From Firmicutes bacterium UBA3906 (lineage in GTDB: Bacteria; Bacillota; Clostridia; Caldicoprobacterales; DTU083), in the NCBI GenBank assembly GCA_002391555.1, contig DGFG01000086.1, positions 1 to 16,212 on the forward strand: a stretch of DNA of 16,212 bases. The letters run 5' to 3'. The position numbers and the translations under genes were made by a program. The number at the start of each line of letters is the position of its first letter. Position 1 is the stretch's first letter. Shown in pieces: positions 1-8,522 of this stretch. The notes beneath the pieces were generated by a model. That model was not told where the DNA came from, made no database searches, and was given only the letters and a program-made list of their open reading frames with translations.

Positions 1-3000
1 GGTCTGACAGTAGAAGGCCTATCTAGCCTAATTGACGCGATGGGACTTGCCATGAGCAGTGATGATATAAAGTGTGTACAAGACTATTTTAAGGCTGAGG
101 GAAGGGACCCAAACGAGACTGAAATACGTATTTTAGATACCTACTGGTCTGACCATTGTAGGCATACTACCTTTAATACTATTATAGAGTCAATAACAAT
201 AGAAGAAAGCTTTATTAAAAAAGACCTACAAGAGGCCCTAGATACCTACAAGAAAATGAAACAAAGGCTAGGCAAGGAAGACGAAGCTATCAGCCTAATG
301 GATATGGCAGTGATTGCAGCTAAGTATCTTCGCAAAAAGGGATACCTTAACGACCTAGAAGAATCCAGTGAACACAATGCCTGCTCCATCTTTATTAATG
401 TACCTGTAGATGGTAAGGAGGAGAAATGGTTACTCCAATTTAAAAACGAGACCCATAACCACCCAACAGAGATAGAACCCTTTGGAGGTGCATCAACCTG
501 TCTGGGGGGTGCAATCCGCGATCCACTTTCAGGGAGAAGCTATGTCTATCAGGCTATGCGCGTTACTGGTGCTGCAAATATATATGAGAGTGTAGAGGAT
601 ACACTTGAGGGCAAGCTAGCTCAGAGGATTATATCCACCAAGGCTGCTCAAGGTTATTCTAGCTATGGTAACCAGGTAGGAGTAACAGCTAGCTATATTA
701 GAGAGATATATGATGATGCCTATGTAGCGAAACGTCTAGAGGTAGGTGCAGTTGTAGGGGCTGTAAAATATGAGGACATAATAAGGCAAGAACCAAAACC
801 TGGGGATATTGTCCTAATGCTAGGTGGCCGAACGGGTAGAGATGGAATAGGGGGAGCTACAGGCTCATCTAGGGTCCAAGACCAGACTAGTATTGAAGAG
901 TACTCAAGTGAAGTCCAAAAGGGAAATCCAGCAGAGGAAAGAAAGATACAAAAACTATTCCGAAGGCCTGAAGTAACTAGGCTAATTAAGAAATCAAATG
1001 ACTTTGGAGCAGGTGGTGTATCTGTTGCAATCGGAGAGCTAGCAGATAGCCTGGATATTTATCTAGATAGGGTAAAGGTAAAGTACAAGGGCTTAAATGT
1101 GACAGAGCTAGCAATTTCTGAGTCTCAGGAACGGATGGCTGTTGTTATAGATAAAGGTCACAAGCAAGACTTTATGGCTTTATGTAAAGAAGAAAACATT
1201 GAGGTAGTGCATGTAGCTGATGTTACAGACACAGGCTCAATGAGGATGTTTTATCAGGATAGGGTCTGTGTTGACCTAAAGAGGGCCTTTATTGATAGTT
1301 CAGGAGCAAAGCAGTATACAAGCCTTGTAGTATCTGCAGTCGAAGAAAAAAACCCCTTTGTTAGGGAAATAGCAGGGGACAACCTAACAGAAAAAATAAT
1401 TAATAATCTTTCAAGTAAAAATGTCTTATCCCAAAAGGGCCTAGTAGAGATGTTTGACTCTACTATAGGGGCATCTACTGTTCTAATGCCCTTTGGCGGG
1501 CGCTATCAAGCCTCAGAGAGCCAGGTTTCAATCCAAAAGATACCTACTGATGGCTATACAGATTTGGCTTCGATAATGGCTTATGGCTATAATCCTGATA
1601 TTACAAAATGGAGCCCATATCATGGCAGTCAATATGCAGTAATTGAGGCCGTTAGCAAGGTCGTTGCTGCTGGTGCTGACTATAAGGGCATGAGATTTTC
1701 CTATCAGGAATATTTTCAGAAAATGACAGATGAACGAAGCTGGGGCCTACCCTTTGCTGCCTTGCTCGGGGCTATAAAGATACAAAAGGACCTAAAGCTA
1801 CCTTCAATAGGTGGCAAGGACTCCATGTCAGGGACCTACAAGGATATCAATGTTCCTCCTATGCTGATGGCCTTTGGCATTACAACTGTTGATGCTAATC
1901 AGGTGATTTCGACTGATTTTAAAGAGGCAGATAACTATATTTATCTAGTTAAGCATGAACCTCTTGCTAACCTTAATCCAAACATAAAACAATTAATATC
2001 TAACTATGATAATATTCATAAATCAATACTAGACAAGGATATAGTTAGTGCTTATGCAATAGGTTTTGGTGGAGTATCCGAAGCCCTAGCTAAGATGAGC
2101 TTTGGAAACAGGATCGGCTATGACATTAACACCAGACAAGAGGACTTGTTTAACCTAAGCTATGGCTCTATCTTGGTAGAATCAAGGGTTAAGCTAGACT
2201 ATGGTTATATGATAGGGAAAACAACGGATGGCAGATGCACTATTAATGGCCATGACCTGTGTATTGAGAAACTATATGAGGCAAATACAAAAAGGTTTGC
2301 TAGTATCTATCCAGACCGCACAGGGGCAGAGGGTACTTTACAAGTAATTCTTCCTAAGTCAAGGGACTATAGCTATGAGGGAGAGCCAAAGCTGCCAATA
2401 GCTTACATACCTGATTTCCCAGGTACAAACAGTAACTACGATACTATAAAGGCCTTTTCGAGAGCTGGCGCCAAAGTTACAAGCTCTGTATTTAAAAACC
2501 TCACAGCAAGTGACATTCAAAGTTCAATAGACAATATGGCAAGGATGATTGATGAGTGTGATATTTTAGTACTGTCTGGAGGCTTTAGCGCTGGGGACGA
2601 GCCAGATGGGTCTGGTAAATTTATCGCCAACCTATTACTCAATGAAAAGGTCACCCAGGCAGTCAATAGCTTAATTGAGCGAAAGGGTCTTATTTTAGGG
2701 ATTAACAATGGTTTCCAAGCCTTAATTAGATCTGGACTTTTACCCTATTCTGACCTAGGTAATATCGGCCTAGATAGTCCGATTATATATAAGAATGATA
2801 TAAATCGATATTGTAGTAGAATGGTGACCACAAGGGTTTCATCAACAAACTCGCCTTGGCTTTCTTCCTTTACCATTGGGGAGACCTTTGTACTACCAGT
2901 ATCACATGGAGAGGGCAAGCTTGTTATTACAGAAGAAATGGCAAAAGACTTATTTGACAATGGGCAGGTTGCTTTTCAGTATGCAGATGACAATGGGCTT

Positions 3001-3192
3001 CCTACAATGACTTCTCCATATAATCCAAACGGTTCAGCCTACGCTATAGAAGGCCTAGTCTCCAAAGATGGCCTAATACTAGGCAAGATGGGACATTCTG
3101 AACGCTATGAAGACAATTTATATAAAAATATCTATGGCAATAAAAAGCAAGATATTTTTACAAATGCAATAAACTATTTTCTACATAAATAG
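1..3192 (+). CDS. purL: Phosphoribosylformylglycinamidine synthase, large single-chain PurL, 5'-truncated
   Basis: This enzyme converts FGAR, glutamine and ATP to FGAM, the fourth step of IMP synthesis, in the cytoplasm. The frame is open from base 1, and the residues before the ATG at 40 already match the family, so that ATG is internal. About 1,063 residues are visible; the family usually has about 1,230-1,270, so the N-terminal PurS-like domain and part of the linker are missing. Visible landmarks are the linker motif DTYWSDHCRHTTF (136-174), the synthase motif KNETHNHP (442-465), the second half-site PSIGGKDSMSG near 1801, and a C-terminal glutaminase domain from about 2392. In that domain the usual GICNGFQ reads GINNGFQ, with Asn at 2704-2706 where the nucleophilic Cys should be. 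The catalytic His and Glu of the GHSER motif (3094-3102) remain. purC starts 22 bases downstream. The identification is secure; glutaminase activity is doubtful. Confidence 0.96.
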   Translation, partial: GLTVEGLSSLIDAMGLAMSSDDIKCVQDYFKAEGRDPNETEIRILDTYWSDHCRHTTFNTIIESITIEESFIKKDLQEALDTYKKMKQRLGKEDEAISLMDMAVIAAKYLRKKGYLNDLEESSEHNACSIFINVPVDGKEEKWLLQFKNETHNHPTEIEPFGGASTCLGGAIRDPLSGRSYVYQAMRVTGAANIYESVEDTLEGKLAQRIISTKAAQGYSSYGNQVGVTASYIREIYDDAYVAKRLEVGAVVGAVKYEDIIRQEPKPGDIVLMLGGRTGRDGIGGATGSSRVQDQTSIEEYSSEVQKGNPAEERKIQKLFRRPEVTRLIKKSNDFGAGGVSVAIGELADSLDIYLDRVKVKYKGLNVTELAISESQERMAVVIDKGHKQDFMALCKEENIEVVHVADVTDTGSMRMFYQDRVCVDLKRAFIDSSGAKQYTSLVVSAVEEKNPFVREIAGDNLTEKIINNLSSKNVLSQKGLVEMFDSTIGASTVLMPFGGRYQASESQVSIQKIPTDGYTDLASIMAYGYNPDITKWSPYHGSQYAVIEAVSKVVAAGADYKGMRFSYQEYFQKMTDERSWGLPFAALLGAIKIQKDLKLPSIGGKDSMSGTYKDINVPPMLMAFGITTVDANQVISTDFKEADNYIYLVKHEPLANLNPNIKQLISNYDNIHKSILDKDIVSAYAIGFGGVSEALAKMSFGNRIGYDINTRQEDLFNLSYGSILVESRVKLDYGYMIGKTTDGRCTINGHDLCIEKLYEANTKRFASIYPDRTGAEGTLQVILPKSRDYSYEGEPKLPIAYIPDFPGTNSNYDTIKAFSRAGAKVTSSVFKNLTASDIQSSIDNMARMIDECDILVLSGGFSAGDEPDGSGKFIANLLLNEKVTQAVNSLIERKGLILGINNGFQALIRSGLLPYSDLGNIGLDSPIIYKNDINRYCSRMVTTRVSSTNSPWLSSFTIGETFVLPVSHGEGKLVITEEMAKDLFDNGQVAFQYADDNGLPTMTSPYNPNGSAYAIEGLVSKDGLILGKMGHSERYEDNLYKNIYGNKKQDIFTNAINYFLHK

Positions 3193-3214
3193 ACTTAAAA
3201 GGAGAGAAGGGGTA

Positions 3215-3928
3215 GTGGAAAAGCAGGACCTATTGTATGAAGGCAAGGCAAAGAAGGTATATGCTACCAAAGATCCAAACTTTATTATAATGCATTACAA
3301 GGACGACACAGCTGCATACAATGGTATAAAAAGAGCACAAATTAAAAATAAAGGAAGGATAAATAGTGCAATTGCAGCTATATTATTTGAAAGATTGCAT
3401 CAAGAAGGCATCCCGACTCATTTTATAAGGAGGATAAATGAAGAAGAGCACTTATGCAAAAAACTAGACATAATAAAGCTAGAGGTCATAGTAAGAAATA
3501 GGGTTGCAGGCTCTATGGCCAAACGATTAAATCTAAAAGAGGGGACAAGGCTACCAAATACTGTGTATGAGCTTTGCTACAAGGATGATGACCTAGGAGA
3601 TCCCCTTATAAATGATCATCATGCAGTTGCCCTAGCTATTGCTTCCTATGATGATGTAAAAACCATAAACAAGATGGCTGAGAAAATAAACAGGGTACTA
3701 ACAGATTTCTTTGATTCAGCTGGGATAATCCTTATAAACATGAAGGTTGAGTTTGGTAAAACAAGTGATGGTAAAATCGTTTTAGCTGATGAGATCTCCC
3801 CAGATTCTAGCCGTCTATGGGACAAGGAAACAATGGAGATATTGGACAAGGACCGGTTCCGCCGTGACCTAGGTAGAGTTGCAGAATCCTATCAGGAGAT
3901 ACTAGACCGGATTAATAAGCTATGTTAG
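3215..3928 (+). CDS. purC: Phosphoribosylaminoimidazole-succinocarboxamide synthase (SAICAR synthetase)
   Basis: PurC joins CAIR and aspartate using ATP to make SAICAR, a cytosolic step of purine synthesis. The 237-residue product has the normal bacterial length. It opens with the family signature LYEGKAKKVY, followed by the ATP-site segment KDDTAAYNG, the EVIVRN region and the C-terminal LADEISPDSSRLWD signature. The start is GTG at 3215, preceded by an AAGGAG-rich stretch at about 3198-3210. The GTG places the signature seven residues in, as in relatives. It is the second visible gene of the operon, 22 bases after purL, and its stop is 14 bases before the preferred purF start. No missing residues or frame problems were seen. 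Confidence 0.97.
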   Translation: MEKQDLLYEGKAKKVYATKDPNFIIMHYKDDTAAYNGIKRAQIKNKGRINSAIAAILFERLHQEGIPTHFIRRINEEEHLCKKLDIIKLEVIVRNRVAGSMAKRLNLKEGTRLPNTVYELCYKDDDLGDPLINDHHAVALAIASYDDVKTINKMAEKINRVLTDFFDSAGIILINMKVEFGKTSDGKIVLADEISPDSSRLWDKETMEILDKDRFRRDLGRVAESYQEILDRINKLC

Positions 3929-3934
3929 GGGAGA
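3927..3934 (+). promoter_or_regulatory. Ribosome binding site that fixes the purF start
   Basis: The stretch AGGGGAGA overlaps the last bases of the purC stop codon and lies 8 bases before ATG 3943. The upstream in-frame ATG at 3922 has no comparable purine-rich stretch. Together with the 11-residue propeptide length, this supports 3943 as the purF start. Confidence 0.7.
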
Positions 3935-3942
3935 AGCCCATT

Positions 3943-5334
3943 ATGCAGTATCTAGAAAGTCAAATTCATGAGGAATGTGGTGTATTAGGGGTTTATGGTA
4001 TAGAAAATGCAAGAGACCTAATATATTACGGTCTACATGCTCTACAGCACCGGGGGCAAGAAGGAGTGGGTATTGTCACTGTTGACAAGGACCATAAAAT
4101 GCACCGGGTTAAGGGTATGGGGTTAGTAACTGAGGTTTTAAACAGTGAAAACATGAGACCCTTAGAGGGAGATATAGCAATTGGCCATGTCCTGTATAGC
4201 ACAGCCAAGGCTGCCGGTCCCGATAATTTACAACCATTCTTATTTCACCATCATACAGGAGACTTTGCTATAGCCCATAATGGCAACCTTGTAAACTCAA
4301 ATGAGCTAACAAGATATTTAGAGGAACAGGGTAGTATTTTCCAATCAACCTCTGATAGTGAGCTCCTCGCCCACCTTATAAAGATGGAAAATGCCAGTAA
4401 AATTCGAGTAAATGTTATTATCGAAGCCTTAAACAAGATAGAGGGTGCCTTTACCTTTTTAGTAATGACAAAGGACAAGCTATATTGCTGTAGAGACAAG
4501 TATGGCTTTAGGCCACTGTCTATAGCTAGACTAGGAGATGGCTATGTTGTAGCAAGTGAAACCTGTGCCTTTGAGGTAACAGGCGCAAAGTATATAAGAG
4601 ATGTTGAACCAGGTGAAATCGTAGTTATTGATAAAAATGGACTCAATAGCTACCATTATTCCATGTTTAAGCACCACTATATGTGTGCCATGGAGTATAT
4701 CTATTTTTCACGTCCTGATAGTGATATTGAGGGCTGCAATGTCCATGCCTTTAGAAAGGAAACTGGCAAGCAGCTCTATAAAGAGGCACCTGTAAATGCT
4801 GATATAGTAATTGGGGTTCCTGACTCTAGCCTAAGTGCAGCTATAGGTTATGCAGAGGCTTCAGGTATACCTTATGAGATTGGACTGATAAAGAGTAGGT
4901 ATGTAGGCAGGTCTTTTATACAACCCTCCCTTGAGCTTAGAGAAAAGGGTGTCAGGATGAAGCTATCTGCTGTACCTAGCATAGTTAGGGATAGAAGTGT
5001 TGTACTAATAGATGATTCAATTGTTCGTGGCACAACATCAAAGAGAATAGTAAGGCTTCTTCGTGAGGCAGGTGCAAAGGAAGTACATGTACGGATTGCA
5101 TCCCCAGAGATGAAAAACCCATGCTTTTATGGGGTAGATATACCAACATATAAAGAATTAATCTCACAGCACTACGATTTAGAAGGGCTGAGGCAATTCA
5201 TAGACTCAGATTCACTAGCATTTTTGTCAAAGGAAGCTCTTTACACAGCAACAAACAGAACCGAGCTTTGCACTGCATGCTTTAGTGGAGACTATCCAAC
5301 CCAGTTATATAGTTCTTTGGATGATGAGGCTTAA
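3943..5334 (+). CDS. purF: Amidophosphoribosyltransferase (glutamine PRPP amidotransferase), [4Fe-4S] type
   Basis: PurF makes phosphoribosylamine from PRPP and glutamine, the committed step of the pathway and normally a target of nucleotide feedback. I chose ATG 3943 over the in-frame ATG 3922, which overlaps the purC stop. The 3943 start has a good ribosome site (3927-3934) and leaves exactly 11 residues before the nucleophile Cys12 in ECGVLGVYG, matching the 11-residue propeptide known for Bacillus subtilis PurF. The product is 463 residues. An N-terminal Ntn-hydrolase glutaminase domain is followed by a phosphoribosyltransferase domain with the PRPP loop VLIDDSIVRGTTS. Cys248, Cys394, Cys443 and Cys446 sit where the four iron-sulfur ligands of the B. 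subtilis enzyme lie, so an oxygen-sensitive [4Fe-4S] enzyme is inferred. Unlike PurL, its glutaminase Cys is intact. Confidence 0.96.
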   Translation: MQYLESQIHEECGVLGVYGIENARDLIYYGLHALQHRGQEGVGIVTVDKDHKMHRVKGMGLVTEVLNSENMRPLEGDIAIGHVLYSTAKAAGPDNLQPFLFHHHTGDFAIAHNGNLVNSNELTRYLEEQGSIFQSTSDSELLAHLIKMENASKIRVNVIIEALNKIEGAFTFLVMTKDKLYCCRDKYGFRPLSIARLGDGYVVASETCAFEVTGAKYIRDVEPGEIVVIDKNGLNSYHYSMFKHHYMCAMEYIYFSRPDSDIEGCNVHAFRKETGKQLYKEAPVNADIVIGVPDSSLSAAIGYAEASGIPYEIGLIKSRYVGRSFIQPSLELREKGVRMKLSAVPSIVRDRSVVLIDDSIVRGTTSKRIVRLLREAGAKEVHVRIASPEMKNPCFYGVDIPTYKELISQHYDLEGLRQFIDSDSLAFLSKEALYTATNRTELCTACFSGDYPTQLYSSLDDEA

Positions 5335-5354
5335 AAGAATAAAGGAGGGGTACT

Positions 5355-6386
5355 ATGACAAATTCTTATCAAAAAGCAGGTGTTAACCTGGAGGCAGGCT
5401 ATGAGGTGGTAAGTAGGATAAAAAAACATATAGCCTCAACAAAGAGACCCGGAGTATTTGGAGCAATTGGATCCTTTGGAGGAGCCTTTGACCTAGGTGC
5501 CATAGATATAAAAGATCCCATACTAATTGCTGCCACTGATGGAGTAGGTACAAAGCTCAAAATAGCCTTTGAGATGGACAAGCATGACACAATCGGTATA
5601 GATTGTGTTGCTATGTGTGTAAACGATGTACTAGCTCAGGGAGCAGAGCCCTTGTATTTCCTAGATTATATTGCCCAGGGGCAGAGTATACCGGAGAGGG
5701 CAGAGGCAATAGTAAAAGGTATAGCAGAAGGCTGTCGGCAAGCTAATTGTGCATTAATTGGTGGAGAAACAGCAGAAATGCCTGGAATGTATGATAAGGA
5801 TGAGTATGACATTGCTGGCTTTGCAACAGGCGTAGTGGAAAGGTCTAAAATAATCGATGGGTCAAAGGTAAATGTGGGAGATATATTAATAGGCATTGAA
5901 TCATCTGGCCTACATTCAAATGGCTTTAGCCTAGTTCGCAAGATAATTAAGGATGCAGGTCTAGACCTTCACAAGACCTACAAAGAACTAGATGATAAGA
6001 AAAGTTTAGGTGAGATTTTGCTAACTCCTACTAACATATATGTGGTTGAGCTACTTGATATATTAAAGGAAGTTGATATACACGGAATTGCACATATTAC
6101 AGGGGGCGGCTTTGATGAAAATATTGCCCGCATTTTAAATGATAATCAGGCAGCGCACATTAGGGAAAGTAGCTTTCCAAGACCAGCTATATTTGATTTC
6201 CTACAAGAAAAGGGTAAAATCCCCCACAGAGAAATGTTTAACATATTTAATATGGGAATTGGCATGGTTGTAGCAATAAAAGCAGAAGATGAGGGCAAGG
6301 TCATTGAAGGCTTGGCCAAGCATGGTAGAAAGGCCTATAAAATCGGCTACGTTATAGAAGGACAAGGAGTAATTATCGAACAATGA
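5355..6386 (+). CDS. purM: Phosphoribosylformylglycinamidine cyclo-ligase (AIR synthetase)
   Basis: PurM closes the imidazole ring, turning FGAM and ATP into AIR. The 343-residue product has the normal length and belongs to the PurM/PurL ATP-binding superfamily. Visible family landmarks are the N-terminal GVNLEAG segment, KRPGVFGAIGSFGG, the substrate loop AATDGVGTKLKIA, the acidic IGIDCVAMCVNDVL segment and the GGETAEMPGMY motif, with HITGGGFDENI in the C-terminal half. A near-perfect ribosome site (AGGAGG, 5343-5348) lies six bases before ATG 5355. It starts 20 bases after the purF stop, and its TGA overlaps the purN ATG (ATGA at 6383-6386), so the two genes are probably translationally coupled. 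Nothing abnormal was seen. Confidence 0.97.
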   Translation: MTNSYQKAGVNLEAGYEVVSRIKKHIASTKRPGVFGAIGSFGGAFDLGAIDIKDPILIAATDGVGTKLKIAFEMDKHDTIGIDCVAMCVNDVLAQGAEPLYFLDYIAQGQSIPERAEAIVKGIAEGCRQANCALIGGETAEMPGMYDKDEYDIAGFATGVVERSKIIDGSKVNVGDILIGIESSGLHSNGFSLVRKIIKDAGLDLHKTYKELDDKKSLGEILLTPTNIYVVELLDILKEVDIHGIAHITGGGFDENIARILNDNQAAHIRESSFPRPAIFDFLQEKGKIPHREMFNIFNMGIGMVVAIKAEDEGKVIEGLAKHGRKAYKIGYVIEGQGVIIEQ

Positions 6387-6952
6387 GACAAATAGCAGTG
6401 TTTGCCTCTGGTAGGGGCAGTAATTACGAGGCAATAGAAAAGGCCATATTAAAAAATAAGATTGACGGATGTAGAGTCGCCTTACTAGTATGTGACAAGC
6501 CGGATGCGCCCGTTTTAAAATTGGCAGAAAAATTCAATAGAAAGACCTTTGTTTTTGACCCAAAGGGATATAAAAGTAAGGCTGATTATGAGGCTGATAT
6601 AGTTGAGGCCCTTAGAGATCATAAAATAGACTTGGTTTGTCTAGCAGGCTATATGAGGATTGTAGGCGACACATTACTAAAGGAGTACAAAGACAGGATT
6701 ATTAACATACATCCTTCGCTGCTACCCTCCTTTAAGGGCAAGAACGGTATAAAGGATGCATTTGAATATGGGGTTAAGGTATTTGGTGTAACCATCCATT
6801 ATGTTTCCAAAGAAATTGATGGGGGCAGGATTATCGCCCAAAGGGCTTTTGAGTATTATGGTGATGACATAGTTGAGCTTGAGGACCGTATACATAAGCT
6901 TGAACATGAATTATATCCTCAGACAATTAAAAAATTGATAAAGGAGTTATAG
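6383..6952 (+). CDS. purN: Phosphoribosylglycinamide formyltransferase 1 (GAR transformylase)
   Basis: PurN transfers a formyl group from 10-formyltetrahydrofolate to GAR, giving FGAR, the substrate of PurL. The 189-residue product is slightly shorter than the roughly 200-212 residues of many homologs but looks complete. It begins with the FASGRGSNYEAI phosphate-binding segment. The catalytic triad of the family is present: Asn108 and His110 in NIHPSLLPSF and Asp146 in IDGGRII, each two positions from the E. coli numbering (106, 108, 144). It overlaps purM by four bases (ATGA). Its own 3' end carries the AAGGAG used as the ribosome site of purH, four bases downstream. No PurT alternative is seen here. 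Confidence 0.96.
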   Translation: MRQIAVFASGRGSNYEAIEKAILKNKIDGCRVALLVCDKPDAPVLKLAEKFNRKTFVFDPKGYKSKADYEADIVEALRDHKIDLVCLAGYMRIVGDTLLKEYKDRIINIHPSLLPSFKGKNGIKDAFEYGVKVFGVTIHYVSKEIDGGRIIAQRAFEYYGDDIVELEDRIHKLEHELYPQTIKKLIKEL

Positions 6953-6956
6953 TCAA

Positions 6957-8522
6957 ATGAGAGCATTGATAAGTGTAAGTGACAAAACAGGCATAGTTGA
7001 GTTTGCAAAAGACCTTGTAGACCTAGGCTATGAGGTCATATCAACTAGTGGTACAATGAAAACCCTTTTAGATGCAGGACTACCTGTAACAAATATCACC
7101 GAAGTTACAGGCTTTCCTGAGATATGCGAGGGAAGGGTAAAAACATTGCATCCGGCTGTTCATGGTGGTTTATTGGCAAAAAGGGACAGTAAAGACCATG
7201 TAAGGGAGCTTGCTGAAAATAAAATCGGCTTTATCGACCTTGTATGTGTTAACCTTTATCCCTTTGTTAAAACAATAGAAAAAGAAGGGGTAACAATGGA
7301 AGATGCCATAGAAAACATTGATATTGGTGGCCCCTCAATGCTAAGATCAGCAGCTAAAAACTATAAGTCGGTTACTGTTGTATGCGATCCATCGGATTAT
7401 CCAAAGGTAATAAAGCAGATAAGAGAAGAGGGAAATACCAGCCTAGAAACACGCCTTATCCTTAGTGCCAAGGCCTACACCCATACAGCAGATTATGATG
7501 CTGCAATTTCTACATATATGCGCAAGGCTGCAAAGCTACCGGAAATCTTACGTCTAAGCTTTAAGGAAAAGCAAGGTTTAAGATATGGAGAAAACCCACA
7601 CCAGGAGGCTAAATTCTATGCTTCAATGGACAGGGTTCCCTATAGCTTGGCAGATTCAATCCAGCTACAGGGCAAAGAACTATCATATAATAACATACAG
7701 GATGCAAATGCTGCCCTAAATATAGTAGCTGAATTTGATATAGATATACCCTTTGTAGTTGGATTAAAGCATATGAACCCATGTGGAGCAGCTATAGCTA
7801 GTGACTTAAAGGATGCTTGGATAAAGACCTACAAGGCAGATCCGGTATCCATATTCGGCGGGATAGTTGCCACCAACCAGGTGATAGATGAAGAGTGTGC
7901 TAAACTGATGAAGTATACAATACCTGATGAGGGCGAAGAAAAAAGTAACCTCTTCCTTGAGCTAATACTGGCTCCTAGCTTTACCGAAGCTGCAAAGGCT
8001 GAATTCTCAGACCGTAAAAATCTAAGGCTTATTGAGTATTCTTTAGGTGAGAGACAGGCAAGTAAACAGCTAGTATCAGTAAATGGTGGTTTGCTAGTAC
8101 AGGACCTAGATATAAAGACAAAGGAAATAACAAAGGACATGACAATTACCAAGACTCAACCCACTGATGATATCCTATCCGACCTGTCCTTTGCTTGGAA
8201 GATAGTAAAGCATGTAAAGTCTAATGCAATAGTTGTTGTAAAAGACGGCGTAACTTTAGGTGTAGGGGCTGGACAGATGAATCGAGTTGGTGCCGCTGAG
8301 ATAGCCTTAAAGCAGGCCCATGAAAAAGGCTATACAGAGAGACTTGTCTTGGGTTCTGATGCCTTCTTCCCCTTTTCAGACACAGTAGCCCTAGCATCGG
8401 AGATGGGAGTTGTCGCGATAGTTCAACCTGGCGGATCTATTCGAGATAAGGACTCTATAGAACTGGCAAATAAAAAAGGAATCAGCATGCTATTTACTGG
8501 CATGAGGCACTTTAAGCACTAA
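6957..8522 (+). CDS. purH: Bifunctional AICAR formyltransferase / IMP cyclohydrolase
   Basis: PurH carries out the last two steps to IMP: formylation of AICAR from 10-formyltetrahydrofolate, then ring closure. The 521-residue product has full length. The N-terminal MGS-like cyclohydrolase domain shows ALISVSDKTGIVEFA, STSGTMKTL, EGRVKTLHPAVHGGLL and the IGGPSMLRSAAKN segment. The C-terminal transformylase domain shows RYGENPHQEA, the catalytic Lys271-His272 in KHMNPCGAA, GVGAGQMNRV and SDAFFPFSDTV, and ends in the usual FTGMRHFKH. A ribosome site (AAGGAG) lies inside the purN end. The TAA stop shares its last base with the purD ATG (TAATG at 8520-8524), indicating translational coupling. Confidence 0.97.
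   Translation: MRALISVSDKTGIVEFAKDLVDLGYEVISTSGTMKTLLDAGLPVTNITEVTGFPEICEGRVKTLHPAVHGGLLAKRDSKDHVRELAENKIGFIDLVCVNLYPFVKTIEKEGVTMEDAIENIDIGGPSMLRSAAKNYKSVTVVCDPSDYPKVIKQIREEGNTSLETRLILSAKAYTHTADYDAAISTYMRKAAKLPEILRLSFKEKQGLRYGENPHQEAKFYASMDRVPYSLADSIQLQGKELSYNNIQDANAALNIVAEFDIDIPFVVGLKHMNPCGAAIASDLKDAWIKTYKADPVSIFGGIVATNQVIDEECAKLMKYTIPDEGEEKSNLFLELILAPSFTEAAKAEFSDRKNLRLIEYSLGERQASKQLVSVNGGLLVQDLDIKTKEITKDMTITKTQPTDDILSDLSFAWKIVKHVKSNAIVVVKDGVTLGVGAGQMNRVGAAEIALKQAHEKGYTERLVLGSDAFFPFSDTVALASEMGVVAIVQPGGSIRDKDSIELANKKGISMLFTGMRHFKH

Noticed and set aside
40..42. ATG as the start of purL
   Set aside because: The frame is open to base 1 and the upstream residues fit the family (VEGLSSLIDAMGLAMS resembles the usual stretch before the linker motif). 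The true start lies about 170-200 residues upstream, off the contig.
5666..5941. Minus-strand 91-residue frame inside purM
   Set aside because: It is antisense to conserved purM sequence and has no recognisable motif.
7829..8152. Minus-strand 107-residue frame inside purH
   Set aside because: It lies antisense within a strongly conserved gene, with Ser-rich low-complexity composition and no family resemblance.
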